Shown here piece after piece: positions 52,794-63,781 of a DNA stretch of 64,000 nt. The DNA is from Pseudomonas sp. 31-12. GTDB lineage: Bacteria > Pseudomonadota > Gammaproteobacteria > Pseudomonadales > Pseudomonadaceae. Within the stretch, counting starts at the first letter, position 1, and every line of letters starts with the position of its first letter. Under the pieces are notes generated by a model. It had not been told where the DNA came from, did no database searches, and saw only the letters and a list, made by a program, of their open reading frames with translations. A program made the position numbers and the translations under genes. Where the stretch lies: positions 6,292,001 to 6,356,000 of the forward strand of contig NZ_CP029482.1 in NCBI RefSeq assembly GCF_003151075.1, written 5' to 3'.

Positions 52794-53651
52794 CTAAAGA
52801 ACGACGGTTCTGTTCGCGTTGAGAAACACTCTTCGCTCGATGTGATAACCAACGGCCCGGGCCAAGGTCAGCCCTTCGATATCCCGGCCTTTGGCGATCA
52901 GGTCTTCCGGGTAATGACTGTGGTCCACGGCCTCCACGCCCTGGGCGATGATCGGGCCTTCGTCCAGGTCGTTGTTGATGTAGTGCGCCGTGGCGCCGAC
53001 CAGTTTCACGCCCTTGTTGTAGGCCTGGTGATAAGGCTTGGCGCCCTTGAAACCCGGCAGCAGGGAGTGATGAATGTTGATCGCCTTGCCGTCGAGTTTG
53101 CGGCACAGCTCTGGCGACAGGACTTGCATGTAACGGGCAAGGATCACCAGTTCGGCGCCGGACTCTTCGATCACCTGCCAGACCTGACGCTCCTGCGACG
53201 GCTTGTCGTTCGGGTCCAGCGGGAAGTGGTAGTACGGAATCTGGTGCCAGTCGGCCAACGGCTTGAGGTCCGGGTGGTTGGAAACCACGGCGGCCACGTC
53301 CATCGACAACTGGCCGATGCGCTGGCGGTAGAGCAAATCGTTGAGGCAGTGATCGGCCTTGGAAACCATGATCACCACTTTTGGCCGGTAGTTCGGCTCG
53401 GTCAGCTCGAAGACCATGCCGAAGGCTTGACCACGTTCCGCCAAACCTGCGCGGAAGGCTTGTTCGTCGAAGCCGTCAGGCTGGCGGAATTCCACGCGAA
53501 TGAAGAAACGGCCCGAAAGCCGGTCATCGAAGGAATGGTGCTCGGTGACGTAGCAGCCCTGCTCGAACAGAAAGCGGGTCACCGCGTCCACGGTGCCGAG
53601 AACGCTTGGGCAGTCGGCGGTCAGAATCCATGTGTCTGGGGCGCGGCTCAT
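52794..53651 (-). CDS. purU: Formyltetrahydrofolate deformylase PurU
   Basis: 285 residues. N-terminal ACT domain (TWILTADCPSVLGTVDAVTR) and formyl-transferase-fold domain with the catalytic set in INIHHSLLPGFKGAKPYHQA and HYINNDLDEGPIIAQ. It hydrolyses 10-formyl-THF to formate and THF, recycling folate loaded by sarcosine and glycine oxidation. Between soxG and fdhA. Confidence 0.95.
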   Translation of the reverse strand: MSRAPDTWILTADCPSVLGTVDAVTRFLFEQGCYVTEHHSFDDRLSGRFFIRVEFRQPDGFDEQAFRAGLAERGQAFGMVFELTEPNYRPKVVIMVSKADHCLNDLLYRQRIGQLSMDVAAVVSNHPDLKPLADWHQIPYYHFPLDPNDKPSQERQVWQVIEESGAELVILARYMQVLSPELCRKLDGKAINIHHSLLPGFKGAKPYHQAYNKGVKLVGATAHYINNDLDEGPIIAQGVEAVDHSHYPEDLIAKGRDIEGLTLARAVGYHIERRVFLNANRTVVL

Positions 53652-53693
53652 AGTGCGGTGACTCCTGCTGCTACATCTGTGATCAGAGAGAAC

Positions 53694-53844
53694 TCTGTGG
53701 CGAGGGAGCTTGCTCCCGTTCGGCTGCGAAGCAGTCGTAAATCCAGCAAACGCGGTGTGTCAGTCAGACCGAGCAATCAGGATTTAGGGCCGCTGCGCGA
53801 CCCAACGGGGGCAAGCCCCCTCGCCACAAAAGCTCCCTCGCCAC
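53694..53844. repeat. REP pair, family B, with a third partial arm (purU-soxG gap)
   Basis: CTCTGTGGCGAGGGAGCTTG and inverted GGGGGCAAGCCCCCTCGCCA, then an extra AGCTCCCTCGCCAC at 53831-53844, a lone third half-arm ending two bases before soxG's stop. Confidence 0.88.
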
Positions 53845-53846
53845 GA

Positions 53847-54479
53847 TTACGCCTGGACGCTCAGGCCGTATTCGGCCGCCGCATCCTGCAACCACAACCA
53901 CCAGTAATCCGAGAAGCTGCGGCGGATCAGCAGTTCCCAGGTGTCTTCGGCGGTGTGGCGGATCACCAGTTGCGACTTGGCGAACACGGTGCCGACTGCC
54001 TTGCCCACCGGGAAGCTGTTGGGGTGCACGTCGTAGCTGGTGGATTTCATCAGCACCTGGCGCACATTCGGGCCGCTCAGTTCGAGGATCTGCTGGCCGC
54101 CGCTGACGTTGGTGATCGCAATATGCAGATCGCCCAGCGCTTCACGCAGTTTTTGCTCGGCGGCGAATTCTTCACCGGTCGGCACGATCAGCAGCCATTC
54201 ATCCGGCCCCATCCATTGCAGGCTGGTTTCGCCTTTGACCACGACGGTCAGCGCACCTGGCAGCTCGATGCCGAGGCCCTTGTGCACGCCTGCGGCGAAG
54301 GCAGCATCGTGGCCATCGCCACGAATGGTCAGGTGGCCGAGGAGTTTTTTCTCACGCACGATCACGCCGGCGCTTTTGCGGCCCTTGCCCACCAGGCTGG
54401 CGAGGTCGGCATGATGCAGCGACGACTCGGCCTTGGCCCCAGTGGTTGGGCGTTGTTGGTAAACATTGGCTGCGGTCAT
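53847..54479 (-). CDS. soxG: Sarcosine oxidase gamma subunit
   Basis: 210 residues. SoxG family, a partial GcvT-like fold: LVGKGRKSAGVIVREKKLLG, VVVKGETSLQWMGPDEWLLI and RRSFSDYWWLWLQDAAAEYG. Small structural subunit of the heterotetrameric enzyme that oxidises sarcosine to glycine. GGAAAGG before the ATG. Separated from soxA by a REP and from purU by another. Confidence 0.94.
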   Translation of the reverse strand: MTAANVYQQRPTTGAKAESSLHHADLASLVGKGRKSAGVIVREKKLLGHLTIRGDGHDAAFAAGVHKGLGIELPGALTVVVKGETSLQWMGPDEWLLIVPTGEEFAAEQKLREALGDLHIAITNVSGGQQILELSGPNVRQVLMKSTSYDVHPNSFPVGKAVGTVFAKSQLVIRHTAEDTWELLIRRSFSDYWWLWLQDAAAEYGLSVQA

Positions 54480-54504
54480 AAAGCACCTTTCCTGAATTCG
54501 TGTG

Positions 54505-54598
54505 CCCTGTGGGAGCGGGCTTGCCCGCGATGGGAGCGACGCGTTCTGCCTGAAGCACCGCGTTATCGTTCATCGCGGGCAAGCCACGCTCCCACAGG
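54505..54598. repeat. REP pair, family A (soxA-soxG gap)
   Basis: CCCTGTGGGAGCGGGCTTGC facing ATCGCGGGCAAGCCACGCTC; the second arm has an inserted base. It separates two subunit genes of one enzyme. Confidence 0.92.
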
Positions 54599-54608
54599 TA
54601 CTGTGGTG

Positions 54609-57600
54609 TTACACGTTCTGGCGATCGCCTTTCGGATCGAAGAACACCGAAGAAACGATTTCCGCCTCGATCACGCTGCCATCCGCCAGCGGTGCGAACA
54701 CCCGCTCACCGATGCGCTTCAAACCGCCCTTCACCACGCCCATGGCAAACGAATAGCCCAGGGAGTTGTGCAGGTAGCTGGAGGTGACGTGACCGACCAT
54801 CGTCATCGGAATCGTCTGTTTGGTGTTGAACACCAGTTGCGCCCCTTCCGGCAGCCATTTGGTCGGATCGATCGGCTTCAGGCCCACCAGCTGTTTGCGC
54901 TGGTCACGCACGCAGTCTTCGCGGTTCATGCCACGCTGGCCGATCCACGAGAACGGTTTGGTGCGACCGACACACCAGCCCATGTTCAGGTCGTCCGGGG
55001 TCATCGAGCCGTCGGTGTCTTGACCGACGATGATGAAGCCTTTCTCGGCCCGCAGAATGTGCATGGTTTCAGTGCCATACGGGGTCAGGTTGTACTGCTT
55101 GCCGGCCTCGACGATTTTCTCGAGAACGCCCATCGCATAGTCGGCTTGCACGTTGACTTCGTACGACAGCTCACCGGTAAACGAAATCCGGAAAATCCGC
55201 GCCGGCACACCGCCGACCAGCGCTTCTTTCCAGGTCATGAACGGGAAGGCTTCGTTGCTCAGATCGGCGTCGGTCACTTCGCTGAGCAGCTTGCGGCTGT
55301 TCGGCCCGGACAGGGTCATGGTTGCCCAGTGATCCGTCACGGACGTGAAGTACACCTTCAGGTCTGGCCATTCGGTCTGATGGTAGATTTCCAGCCATTG
55401 CAGCACGCGTGCAGCGCCGCCGGTGGTGGTGGTCATCACGAAATGGTTGTCGGCCAGGCATGCAGTCACGCCGTCGTCGAACACCATGCCGTCTTCTTTA
55501 CACATCAGGCCGTAACGCGCCTTGCCCACATCGAGCTTGGTCCAGGCGTTGGTGTAGATGCGGTTGAGGAACTCGCGGGTGTCCGGGCCCTGGATGTCGA
55601 TCTTGCCCAGGGTCGAAGCGTCCAGCAGGCCGACGCTGTCGCGCACGGCTTTGCATTCGCGTTTTACGGCAGCGTGAATGTCTTCACCGTTTTTCGGGAA
55701 GTACCAAGGACGCTTCCACTGACCGACGTCTTCAAACTCGGCGCCATTCTTCACGTGCCAGTGATGCAGCGCGGTGTGACGCACAGGTTCGAAGATGTGC
55801 CCACAGTGACGGCCGGCCACGGCGCCGAAGGTTACCGGCGTGTAGTTCGGGCGGAACATGGTGGTGCCCATTTGCGGGATGGTCACGTTCAGCGAACGGG
55901 CGGCGATGGCCAGGCCGTTGACGTTGCCGAGTTTGCCCTGGTCGGTACCGAAGCCCAGTGCGGTGTAGCGTTTGACGTGCTCGACCGACTCGAAGCCTTC
56001 GCGGGTCGCCAGTTCGATGGCGGCGGAAGTGACGTCGTTTTGCAGGTCGACGAATTGCTTGGGCCCGCGCGCGGTGCCTTTTTCATGCGGCACCTGGAAC
56101 AGCGCCAGGGTGGGCTCTTCGAGACGGCTCAGGGCTTTCGGCAACGTGCCTTCGACCACGCTGAAACCGGCTTCGCTGGCTGCGCGAGCGCCGCCTTCAA
56201 AACCATCGGCCAACGAATCACCGAGGCCATAGACGCCGTTGATGCCACCGACGCACACGCGTTTCTGCGGTGCTTCGCCCGGTACGAAACCGAGGATGTC
56301 TTCACGCCAGGTCGGCTTGCCGCCCAAGTGCGAAGCCAAGTGAACCACCGGGCTGTAACCACCGGAGCTGGCGATCAAATCGCAATCGAGCCACTCGCCA
56401 GGACTGGTCACAGCGTGTGCTTTGACATCGATCGCGGCGACGCGAGCGGCGGTCACGTGTTTGCTGCCACGGGCCTCGATCACGGCGCTGCCGGTCAGGA
56501 TGCGAATGCCTTTGGCGCGTGCTTCTTCAACCAGCGCTCCACGCGGATTGCTGCGGGCGTCGGCGATAGCCACGACTTGCAGGCTGGCGTCGAGCCAATC
56601 CAGCGCTACGCGGTAGGCGTGATCGTTGTTGGTCGACAGCACCAGTTTTTTGCCCGGTGCCACGCCGTAACGGCGCACGTAAGTCGACACAGCGCCGGCG
56701 AGCATGTTGCCCGGCACGTCGTTGTTGCCGTAAACCAATGGACGCTCGCAAGCACCAGTCGCCAGCACCACACGTTTGGCGCGAACCCGGTGGATGCGCT
56801 GACGCACCTGGCCAATCGGGGCGCGGTCGCCGAGGTGATCGGTCAGGCGCTCGTGAATGGTCAGGAAGTTATGGTCGTGGTAACCGTTGACCGTGGCGCG
56901 CGGCAACAGCAGCACGTCCGGGGTGTCTTTCAGCTCGGCGATGACGCTGGCGACCCACTCGGCCGCTGGTTTGCCGTCGAGGCTTTCGCGGGAATCGAGC
57001 AGGCTGCCGCCGAACTCTTCCTGCTCATCGGCGAGAATGACACGAGCACCGCTGCGCGCAGCTGCCAATGCAGCGGCCAGGCCAGCGGGGCCACCGCCGA
57101 CGATCAGCACGTCGCAGTGCTGGTTCATGTAGTCGTAGGTGTCCGGATCGTTTTCGGTCGGCGAGCGGCCAAGACCGGCGGCCTTACGAATGTACTTTTC
57201 GTAAGTCATCCAGAACGATTGCGGGTACATGAAGGTTTTGTAGTAGAAGCCCGGCGGCATCAGCTTGCCGCCGACCTTGCCGAGAATCCCCATCATGTCG
57301 TTGTTCACGCTCGGCCAGCCGTTGGTGCTGGTGGCGACCAGACCTTGGTACAGCGCTTGTTGCGTGGCGCGTACGTTCGGGATCTGCGTAGCTTCGGTCG
57401 CGCCGATCTGCAGCACGGCGTTGGGCTCTTCGGCGCCGGCAGCGAAGATGCCGCGCGGACGGGAATACTTGAAGCTGCGACCGATGATGTCGACACCGTT
57501 GGCCAACAGGGCAGCGGCCAGCGAATCGCCTTCAAAGCCTTTGTAGACCTGGCCGTTGAAGGTGAAGCTCAACACTTTGTTGCGGTCGATCCGTCCACCG

Positions 57601-57626
57601 TTGGACAGGCGATTGATCTGGCTCAT
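54609..57626 (-). CDS. soxA: Sarcosine oxidase alpha subunit
   Basis: 1005 residues. N-terminal part with FNGQVYKGFEGDSLAAALLA, an FAD/NAD Rossmann fold (VLIVGGGPAGLAAALAAARS, residues about 174-195), then a C-terminal aminomethyltransferase (GcvT-like) folate domain that takes the methyl-derived unit to THF (YGLMCKEDGMVFDDGVTA, YGTETMHILRAEKGF). Subunit SoxA joins the flavin and folate chemistry of sarcosine oxidation. Its start overlaps the soxD stop (ATGA). Confidence 0.96.
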   Translation of the reverse strand: MSQINRLSNGGRIDRNKVLSFTFNGQVYKGFEGDSLAAALLANGVDIIGRSFKYSRPRGIFAAGAEEPNAVLQIGATEATQIPNVRATQQALYQGLVATSTNGWPSVNNDMMGILGKVGGKLMPPGFYYKTFMYPQSFWMTYEKYIRKAAGLGRSPTENDPDTYDYMNQHCDVLIVGGGPAGLAAALAAARSGARVILADEQEEFGGSLLDSRESLDGKPAAEWVASVIAELKDTPDVLLLPRATVNGYHDHNFLTIHERLTDHLGDRAPIGQVRQRIHRVRAKRVVLATGACERPLVYGNNDVPGNMLAGAVSTYVRRYGVAPGKKLVLSTNNDHAYRVALDWLDASLQVVAIADARSNPRGALVEEARAKGIRILTGSAVIEARGSKHVTAARVAAIDVKAHAVTSPGEWLDCDLIASSGGYSPVVHLASHLGGKPTWREDILGFVPGEAPQKRVCVGGINGVYGLGDSLADGFEGGARAASEAGFSVVEGTLPKALSRLEEPTLALFQVPHEKGTARGPKQFVDLQNDVTSAAIELATREGFESVEHVKRYTALGFGTDQGKLGNVNGLAIAARSLNVTIPQMGTTMFRPNYTPVTFGAVAGRHCGHIFEPVRHTALHHWHVKNGAEFEDVGQWKRPWYFPKNGEDIHAAVKRECKAVRDSVGLLDASTLGKIDIQGPDTREFLNRIYTNAWTKLDVGKARYGLMCKEDGMVFDDGVTACLADNHFVMTTTTGGAARVLQWLEIYHQTEWPDLKVYFTSVTDHWATMTLSGPNSRKLLSEVTDADLSNEAFPFMTWKEALVGGVPARIFRISFTGELSYEVNVQADYAMGVLEKIVEAGKQYNLTPYGTETMHILRAEKGFIIVGQDTDGSMTPDDLNMGWCVGRTKPFSWIGQRGMNREDCVRDQRKQLVGLKPIDPTKWLPEGAQLVFNTKQTIPMTMVGHVTSSYLHNSLGYSFAMGVVKGGLKRIGERVFAPLADGSVIEAEIVSSVFFDPKGDRQNV

Positions 57627-57952
57627 ACCTTCTCTCCCAGAGCCGTCGTGGCCGCTTTCGGGCTATCGGTCTTGTCGGTGAACTGCGGCTTGGCGCCGAT
57701 CTTGTAGGTCTCGAGAATCTCGTAGGTCACGGTGTCGCGGGTGGCGTTGAAATACTGACGGCAACCGGCGACGTGATCCCACAGCTCGTGGTGCAGACCG
57801 CGAGGGTTATCGCGGAAGAACATGTAGTCGCCCCACTCCTCGTCGGTGCAGTTGGTCGGATCCAGTGGGCGCGGGATATGCGCCTGGCCGGATGCGTGGA
57901 ATTCCTCTTCGGAGCGCAGTTCGCCGCAGTGAGGACAGAAGATATGCAACAT
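57623..57952 (-). CDS. soxD: Sarcosine oxidase delta subunit
   Basis: 109 residues. Zinc-binding subunit: CPHC at 6-9 and the later H-x3-C (HVAGC) supply ligands as in the Corynebacterium enzyme. GGAG precedes the ATG by 8 bases. It lies 14 bases after soxB and overlaps soxA. Confidence 0.95.
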   Translation of the reverse strand: MLHIFCPHCGELRSEEEFHASGQAHIPRPLDPTNCTDEEWGDYMFFRDNPRGLHHELWDHVAGCRQYFNATRDTVTYEILETYKIGAKPQFTDKTDSPKAATTALGEKV

Positions 57953-57966
57953 GGGGATTTCTCCTG

Positions 57967-59217
57967 TTAGTGGGCAACCGCAGCAGCGCCGTGTTCATCG
58001 ATCAACGCACCGTTGTGGAAACGGTCGATGGAGAAAGGTGCAGCCAATGGGTGCATTTCACCCTTGGCCAGGCTCGCGGCAAACACGTTGCCCGAGCCAG
58101 GTGTTGCCTTGAAGCCACCGGTGCCCCAACCGCAGTTGAAGAACATGTTCGGGACCGGGGTTTTCGAAATGATCGGGCATGCATCCGGCGTGGTGTCGAC
58201 GATGCCGCCCCACTGACGGTTCATGCGTACGCGCGACAGCACCGGGAACATCTCGACGATGGCCTGGATGGTGTGCTCGATCACCGGGTACGAACCACGC
58301 TGGCCGTAGCCGTTGTAGCCGTCGATACCGGCACCGATCACCAGGTCGCCCTTGTCGGACTGGCTGATGTAACCGTGTACGGCGTTGGACATGATCACGC
58401 TGTCGATAATCGGCTTGATCGGCTCGGACACCAGCGCTTGCAGCGGATGGGATTCGATCGGCAGACGGAAACCGGCGAGTTTGGCCATGTGCCCGGAGTT
58501 ACCGGCGGTCACCACACCGACGCGCTTGGCGCCGATGAAGCCCTTGTTGGTTTCAACACCGATGCACACGCCGTTTTCCTTGCGGAAGCCGATCACTTCG
58601 GTCTGTTGAATCAAGTCCACGCCCAAGGCGTCAGCGGCACGGGCAAAGCCCCACGCCACGGCATCGTGACGGGCCACGCCGCCGCGACGCTGGACGGTTG
58701 CGCCCATCACCGGGTAGCGGGTGTTCTTGGAGCAGTCGAGGTACGGAATCTCGTCGGCCACTTGCTTGGCATCGAGCAGTTCGCCGTCCACACCGTTGAG
58801 GCGGTTGGCGCTGACCCGACGCTCGGAATCACGGATGTCTTGCAGGGTGTGGCACAGGTTGTAAACGCCGCGCTGGGAGAACATCACGTTGTAGTTCAGG
58901 TCCTGGGACAGGCCTTCCCACAGTTTCATCGCGTGTTCGTACAGGTGCGCCGACTCGTCCCACAGGTAGTTGGAGCGAACGATGGTGGTGTTGCGCGCGG
59001 TGTTACCGCCGCCCAGCCAGCCTTTTTCGACCACGGCCACGTTGGTGATGCCGTGTTCCTTGGCCAGGTAGTAAGCGGTCGCCAGACCATGCCCGCCACC
59101 GCCGACGATGACCACGTCATAGACCTTTTTAGGGGTCGGCGTGCGCCACATCTTCTGCCAGTTTTCGTGATGGCTGAGGGAGTGTTTGAAGAGGCCGAAG
59201 CCCGAGTAGCGTTGCAT
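57967..59217 (-). CDS. soxB: Sarcosine oxidase beta subunit
   Basis: 416 residues from the ATG at 59217 ([20 protein letters not shown]); an ATG two codons earlier is only 3 bases from GGAG. FAD/FMN Rossmann fold [20 protein letters not shown] and [20 protein letters not shown]-terminal [19 protein letters not shown]. It carries the flavin sites that oxidise sarcosine. Preceded by glyA in the same operon, 23 bases away. Confidence 0.95.
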   Translation of the reverse strand: MQRYSGFGLFKHSLSHHENWQKMWRTPTPKKVYDVVIVGGGGHGLATAYYLAKEHGITNVAVVEKGWLGGGNTARNTTIVRSNYLWDESAHLYEHAMKLWEGLSQDLNYNVMFSQRGVYNLCHTLQDIRDSERRVSANRLNGVDGELLDAKQVADEIPYLDCSKNTRYPVMGATVQRRGGVARHDAVAWGFARAADALGVDLIQQTEVIGFRKENGVCIGVETNKGFIGAKRVGVVTAGNSGHMAKLAGFRLPIESHPLQALVSEPIKPIIDSVIMSNAVHGYISQSDKGDLVIGAGIDGYNGYGQRGSYPVIEHTIQAIVEMFPVLSRVRMNRQWGGIVDTTPDACPIISKTPVPNMFFNCGWGTGGFKATPGSGNVFAASLAKGEMHPLAAPFSIDRFHNGALIDEHGAAAVAH

Positions 59218-59240
59218 AGTCATTTACTCCAAAACCGCGC

Positions 59241-60494
<1,254 letters not shown>

Positions 60495-60681
60495 CGCGTC
60501 TCTCCCAGCGGCATCTATGCGCCATTCGTCTCGGTAAGGCACCGGTGTTTCGACAGTGCCCTTTGATGCGATGGTATGACCGGCGCAGACAGGCCAAATG
60601 CCTACGGACGCCACGCAAAGGTGCGTTTACGACATGGGCTGAAATGGCTGACCGGACACAGTCTTCAATTCAGCCAGGATC

Positions 60682-60777
60682 CCCTGTGGGAGCGAGCCTG
60701 CTCGCGATAGCGGTGGGTCAGGCAACATCAATGCTGGCTGTGACGACCTCATCGCTAGCAGGCTAGCTCCCACAGGG
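60682..60777. repeat. REP pair, family A, mixed arms (glyA-traX gap)
   Basis: CCCTGTGGGAGCGAGCCTGC and inverted ATCGCTAGCAGGCTAGCTCC. It ends directly against the stop codon (60778-60780) of the traX-like gene. Confidence 0.9.
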
Positions 60778-61494
60778 TTATGCGGCGATATTGCGGACGA
60801 GTAACAGAAGCAAAAAATGCAGCGGATATAAGGCATACGCCCAACGTCGCATCGGCGGTGGCTGGAGATGTTTGGCATGTCGCAACAAGACCAGCCCCAG
60901 CAATGGCGCAATCAGACAAGTGGCGATGCCAAGGATGGCGGCACCATTACCGAAACGCGCGGAGTAAAACAGCACCTCCCATTGATTGGCCACCAGGCAC
61001 ACCAGCCCCGGCAACAGGCTGAAATACCAGGGCCGCTTGATCACCAGCAAGATCGCCAGCGGCAGCAGAACCCCGAAGAAACCAAACATCAGCCACTGCG
61101 GAAACAGCGCTGCCAGCACCAGGGCGCCGGCCGCGAGCAATCGCGATTGCAGCGTCCTGTCCTGCCAGCCACGCGCCACCAACAACCCCAGCGCCAACGT
61201 AGGCATCACGTTCAACGTGTCGGGATCAGGTATGAACAGCCGATACGGAATTTCACTGATGGCGCTGAACAGCAGCAACCAACCCAGATATCGCCACTGG
61301 CCGCCGGTTGTCACTGTGCGGCTCCGCGCCAGGTTGGCCGCCATCGCCAGACAAAACCACGGAAACGCCATCCGTCCCGGCACATACAGCAGATCGACGG
61401 AATAACCGATATATCGCAGGTGATCGAGCACCATGCTCAATAGCGCCAGCCACTTGAGCAGATCCAGTGCCCCATCCCTTTGCGTCATGTGCAT
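60778..61494 (-). CDS. TraX-family membrane protein
   Basis: 238 residues from an ATG at 61494 or 61488 (MTQRDGALDLLKWLALLSMV). About seven hydrophobic helices and the TraX pattern LLKWLALLSMVLDHLRYIGY, RMAFPWFCLAMAANLARS and WAYALYPLHFLLLLLVRN. TraX acetylates F-pilin in plasmids; chromosomal members are acyltransferase-3-like proteins of unknown target. No pilus genes are near. Divergent from the threonine aldolase gene. Confidence 0.82.
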   Translation of the reverse strand: MHMTQRDGALDLLKWLALLSMVLDHLRYIGYSVDLLYVPGRMAFPWFCLAMAANLARSRTVTTGGQWRYLGWLLLFSAISEIPYRLFIPDPDTLNVMPTLALGLLVARGWQDRTLQSRLLAAGALVLAALFPQWLMFGFFGVLLPLAILLVIKRPWYFSLLPGLVCLVANQWEVLFYSARFGNGAAILGIATCLIAPLLGLVLLRHAKHLQPPPMRRWAYALYPLHFLLLLLVRNIAA

Positions 61495-61627
61495 AATTGC
61501 CCGTCGTCTTTGTATTGTTCTGTCAGACGCATCCCGTGTGCTCCCCGGATGATCTTCGGTAAAGTGCGCACCATCATTGACCACGAGACGCTTCACCATA
61601 AGCGTCTCGACCACGGAAAGCAGGGCC

Positions 61628-62668
61628 ATGACCGATAAGAGCCAACAATTCGCCAGCGACAACTATTCCGGTATCTGCCCTGAAGCCTGGGCTGCCATGG
61701 AACAGGCCAACCACGGCCACCAACGCGCTTACGGCGACGATGAATGGACCGCTCGCGCGTCCGATGATTTCCGCAAACTGTTCGAAACCGACTGCGAAGT
61801 GTTCTTCGCCTTCAACGGCACCGCGGCCAACTCGCTGGCTCTGTCGTCGCTGTGCCAGAGTTACCACAGCGTGATCTGCTCGGAAACCGCCCACGTCGAA
61901 ACCGACGAGTGCGGCGCGCCGGAATTCTTCTCCAACGGTTCCAAGCTGCTGATTGCCCGCACAGAAAACGGCAAGCTGACCCCGGAATCGATCCGCGAAG
62001 TCGCCCTCAAGCGCCAGGACATCCACTACCCGAAACCCCGCGTCGTGACCCTGACCCAGGCCACCGAAGTTGGCAGCGTCTACACCCCTGAAGAAATCCG
62101 CGCCATCAGCGCCACCTGCAAAGAGCTGGGCCTGAACCTGCACATGGACGGCGCGCGCTTCTCCAACGCCTGCGCATTCCTCGGTTGCTCGCCAGCGGAC
62201 CTGACCTGGAAAGCCGGCGTCGACGTACTGTGCTTCGGCGGCACGAAAAACGGCATGGCGGTCGGTGAGGCGATCCTGTTCTTCAACCACAAACTGGCCG
62301 AAGACTTCGACTACCGCTGCAAACAGGCCGGGCAACTGGCCTCGAAGATGCGTTTCCTCTCTGCGCCGTGGGTCGGGATCCTGGAAAACGACGCCTGGCT
62401 CAAATACGCCAAACACGCCAACCATTGCGCGCAACTGCTGGCGGAACTGGTCAGCGACATCCCCGGCGTGGAACTGATGTTCCCGGTGCAGGCCAACGGC
62501 GTGTTCCTGCAACTCTCGGAACCGGCCATCGCCGCGCTGACGGCCAAGGGCTGGCGCTTCTACACCTTCATCGGCAACGGCGGCGCACGCTTCATGTGCT
62601 CGTGGGACACCGAAGAAGAACGCGTCCGTGAACTCGCGACGGATATCCGCGAAGTCATGTCCCACTGA
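61628..62668 (+). CDS. ltaE: Low-specificity L-threonine aldolase
   Basis: 346 residues from MTDKSQQFASDNYSGICPEA. PLP fold-type I: the aromatic SDNYSGICPEAW start, AFNGTAANSLALSSLCQSY, HMDGARFSNA and the PLP Lys in FGGTKNGMAVGEAI. It cleaves L-threonine or allo-threonine to glycine and acetaldehyde. Beside glyA and sox genes it adds another glycine source. AGGG precedes the ATG. Confidence 0.92.
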   Translation: MTDKSQQFASDNYSGICPEAWAAMEQANHGHQRAYGDDEWTARASDDFRKLFETDCEVFFAFNGTAANSLALSSLCQSYHSVICSETAHVETDECGAPEFFSNGSKLLIARTENGKLTPESIREVALKRQDIHYPKPRVVTLTQATEVGSVYTPEEIRAISATCKELGLNLHMDGARFSNACAFLGCSPADLTWKAGVDVLCFGGTKNGMAVGEAILFFNHKLAEDFDYRCKQAGQLASKMRFLSAPWVGILENDAWLKYAKHANHCAQLLAELVSDIPGVELMFPVQANGVFLQLSEPAIAALTAKGWRFYTFIGNGGARFMCSWDTEEERVRELATDIREVMSH

Positions 62669-62692
62669 TTCCTTCAAACAGCAACCCGATCC

Positions 62693-62827
62693 CCTGTGGC
62701 GAGGGAGCTTGCTCCCGCTCGGCGGCGCAGCCGTCGTAGAACCAGCCAATGCGGTCTGCCAGACAGACCGCATTCTCAGTATTCGGGGCCGCTTCGCAGC
62801 CCAGCGGGAGCAAGCTCCCTCGCCACA
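62693..62827. repeat. REP pair, family B (ltaE-SDR gap)
   Basis: CCTGTGGCGAGGGAGCTTGC and inverted GGGAGCAAGCTCCCTCGCCA, with inner hairpin GCGGTCTG-CCAG-ACAGACCGC-like and GGCGGCGCAGCC. Confidence 0.92.
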
Positions 62828-62932
62828 AAACCCCTTTCCCCCTCCCCTGATCACTCACCCTGAAACTCTTGGTCTACATTGATTGGCGAGCCGCTTCTAT
62901 CCGCTCAGACAACAATAATCAGGAGCGTACGC

Positions 62933-63757
62933 ATGTCATTACAAGGCAAGACCCTGTTCATCACCGGCGCCAGCCGTGGCATTGGTCGCGAGATCGCACT
63001 GCGGGCCGCGCAGGACGGGGCCAATATTGTGATTGCCGCCAAAAGCGCCGAGCCCCACCCCAAATTGCCGGGGACGATTTTCAGCGTGGCGCAGGAAGTT
63101 GAAGCGGCGGGCGGCAAGGCGTTGGCTTTGCAGGTGGACGTGCGCGATGAGGTCGCGGTGCGTGACGCACTGGCCCAGGCCAACGAGCATTTCGGCGCTA
63201 TCGATGCACTGATCAACAACGCCGGCGCGATCAAGTTGACTGGCGTCCAACACATCGAGCTCAAACGCTTCGACCTGATGCACCAGATCAACACCCGCGC
63301 CGTTCTCCTGTGCAGCCAGGCTGCTTTGCCCTATCTGAAAAAATCCAGCGGCCACATCCTCAACCTGTCGCCGCCGCTGAATCTGGCGAGCAAATGGTTC
63401 GCCCAGTACAGCCCCTACACCGTGACCAAATACGGCATGAGCATGCTGACGGTGGGCATGAGCGAGGAATTTGCCAGTTACGGCATCAGCGTCAACTCGC
63501 TGTGGCCGCAGACCATGATCGCCACGGCGGCGATCGAGTTTCAGCTGGGTTCACGGGAGTCGTTCAAACATGCGCGCACGCCCGCGATCATGGCGGATGC
63601 AGCCCATGTCATTCTGGACAGCAGCGGTCGCAGCATCACCGGGCGGTTGCTGATTGATGAGGAAATTCTGGGTGAGAACGGGGTGACGGATTTTGAAAGG
63701 TATCGGTTTGCGCCTGACACCACCGAGCCGCTGATGCCGGACCTGTTTGTTGGTTGA
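62933..63757 (+). CDS. Short-chain dehydrogenase/reductase (HSDL2-like)
   Basis: 274 residues from MSLQGKTLFITGASRGIGRE; AGGAG is about 8 bases before the ATG. NAD(P) motif TGASRGIG, NNAGAIKLTG, catalytic Ser in LNLSPPLN and Tyr-Lys in YTVTKYGMSM. The proline-rich LNLSPPLNL resembles the HSDL2 branch. Cytosolic oxidoreductase; substrate unknown. Confidence 0.85.
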   Translation: MSLQGKTLFITGASRGIGREIALRAAQDGANIVIAAKSAEPHPKLPGTIFSVAQEVEAAGGKALALQVDVRDEVAVRDALAQANEHFGAIDALINNAGAIKLTGVQHIELKRFDLMHQINTRAVLLCSQAALPYLKKSSGHILNLSPPLNLASKWFAQYSPYTVTKYGMSMLTVGMSEEFASYGISVNSLWPQTMIATAAIEFQLGSRESFKHARTPAIMADAAHVILDSSGRSITGRLLIDEEILGENGVTDFERYRFAPDTTEPLMPDLFVG

Positions 63758-63781
63758 GTGATTTAGGGTGTCAGTTAAATC

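Noticed and set aside
52719..57707. A plus-strand open frame of 1662 codons opposite purU, soxG and soxA
   Set aside because: It starts with TTG inside a REP, crosses three non-coding REP gaps, has no ribosome site and mirrors the codon bias of the real minus-strand genes; long antisense frames are common in GC-rich DNA.
61574..62854. 426-codon open frame antisense to ltaE
   Set aside because: Begins in a REP and is the complement of ltaE.
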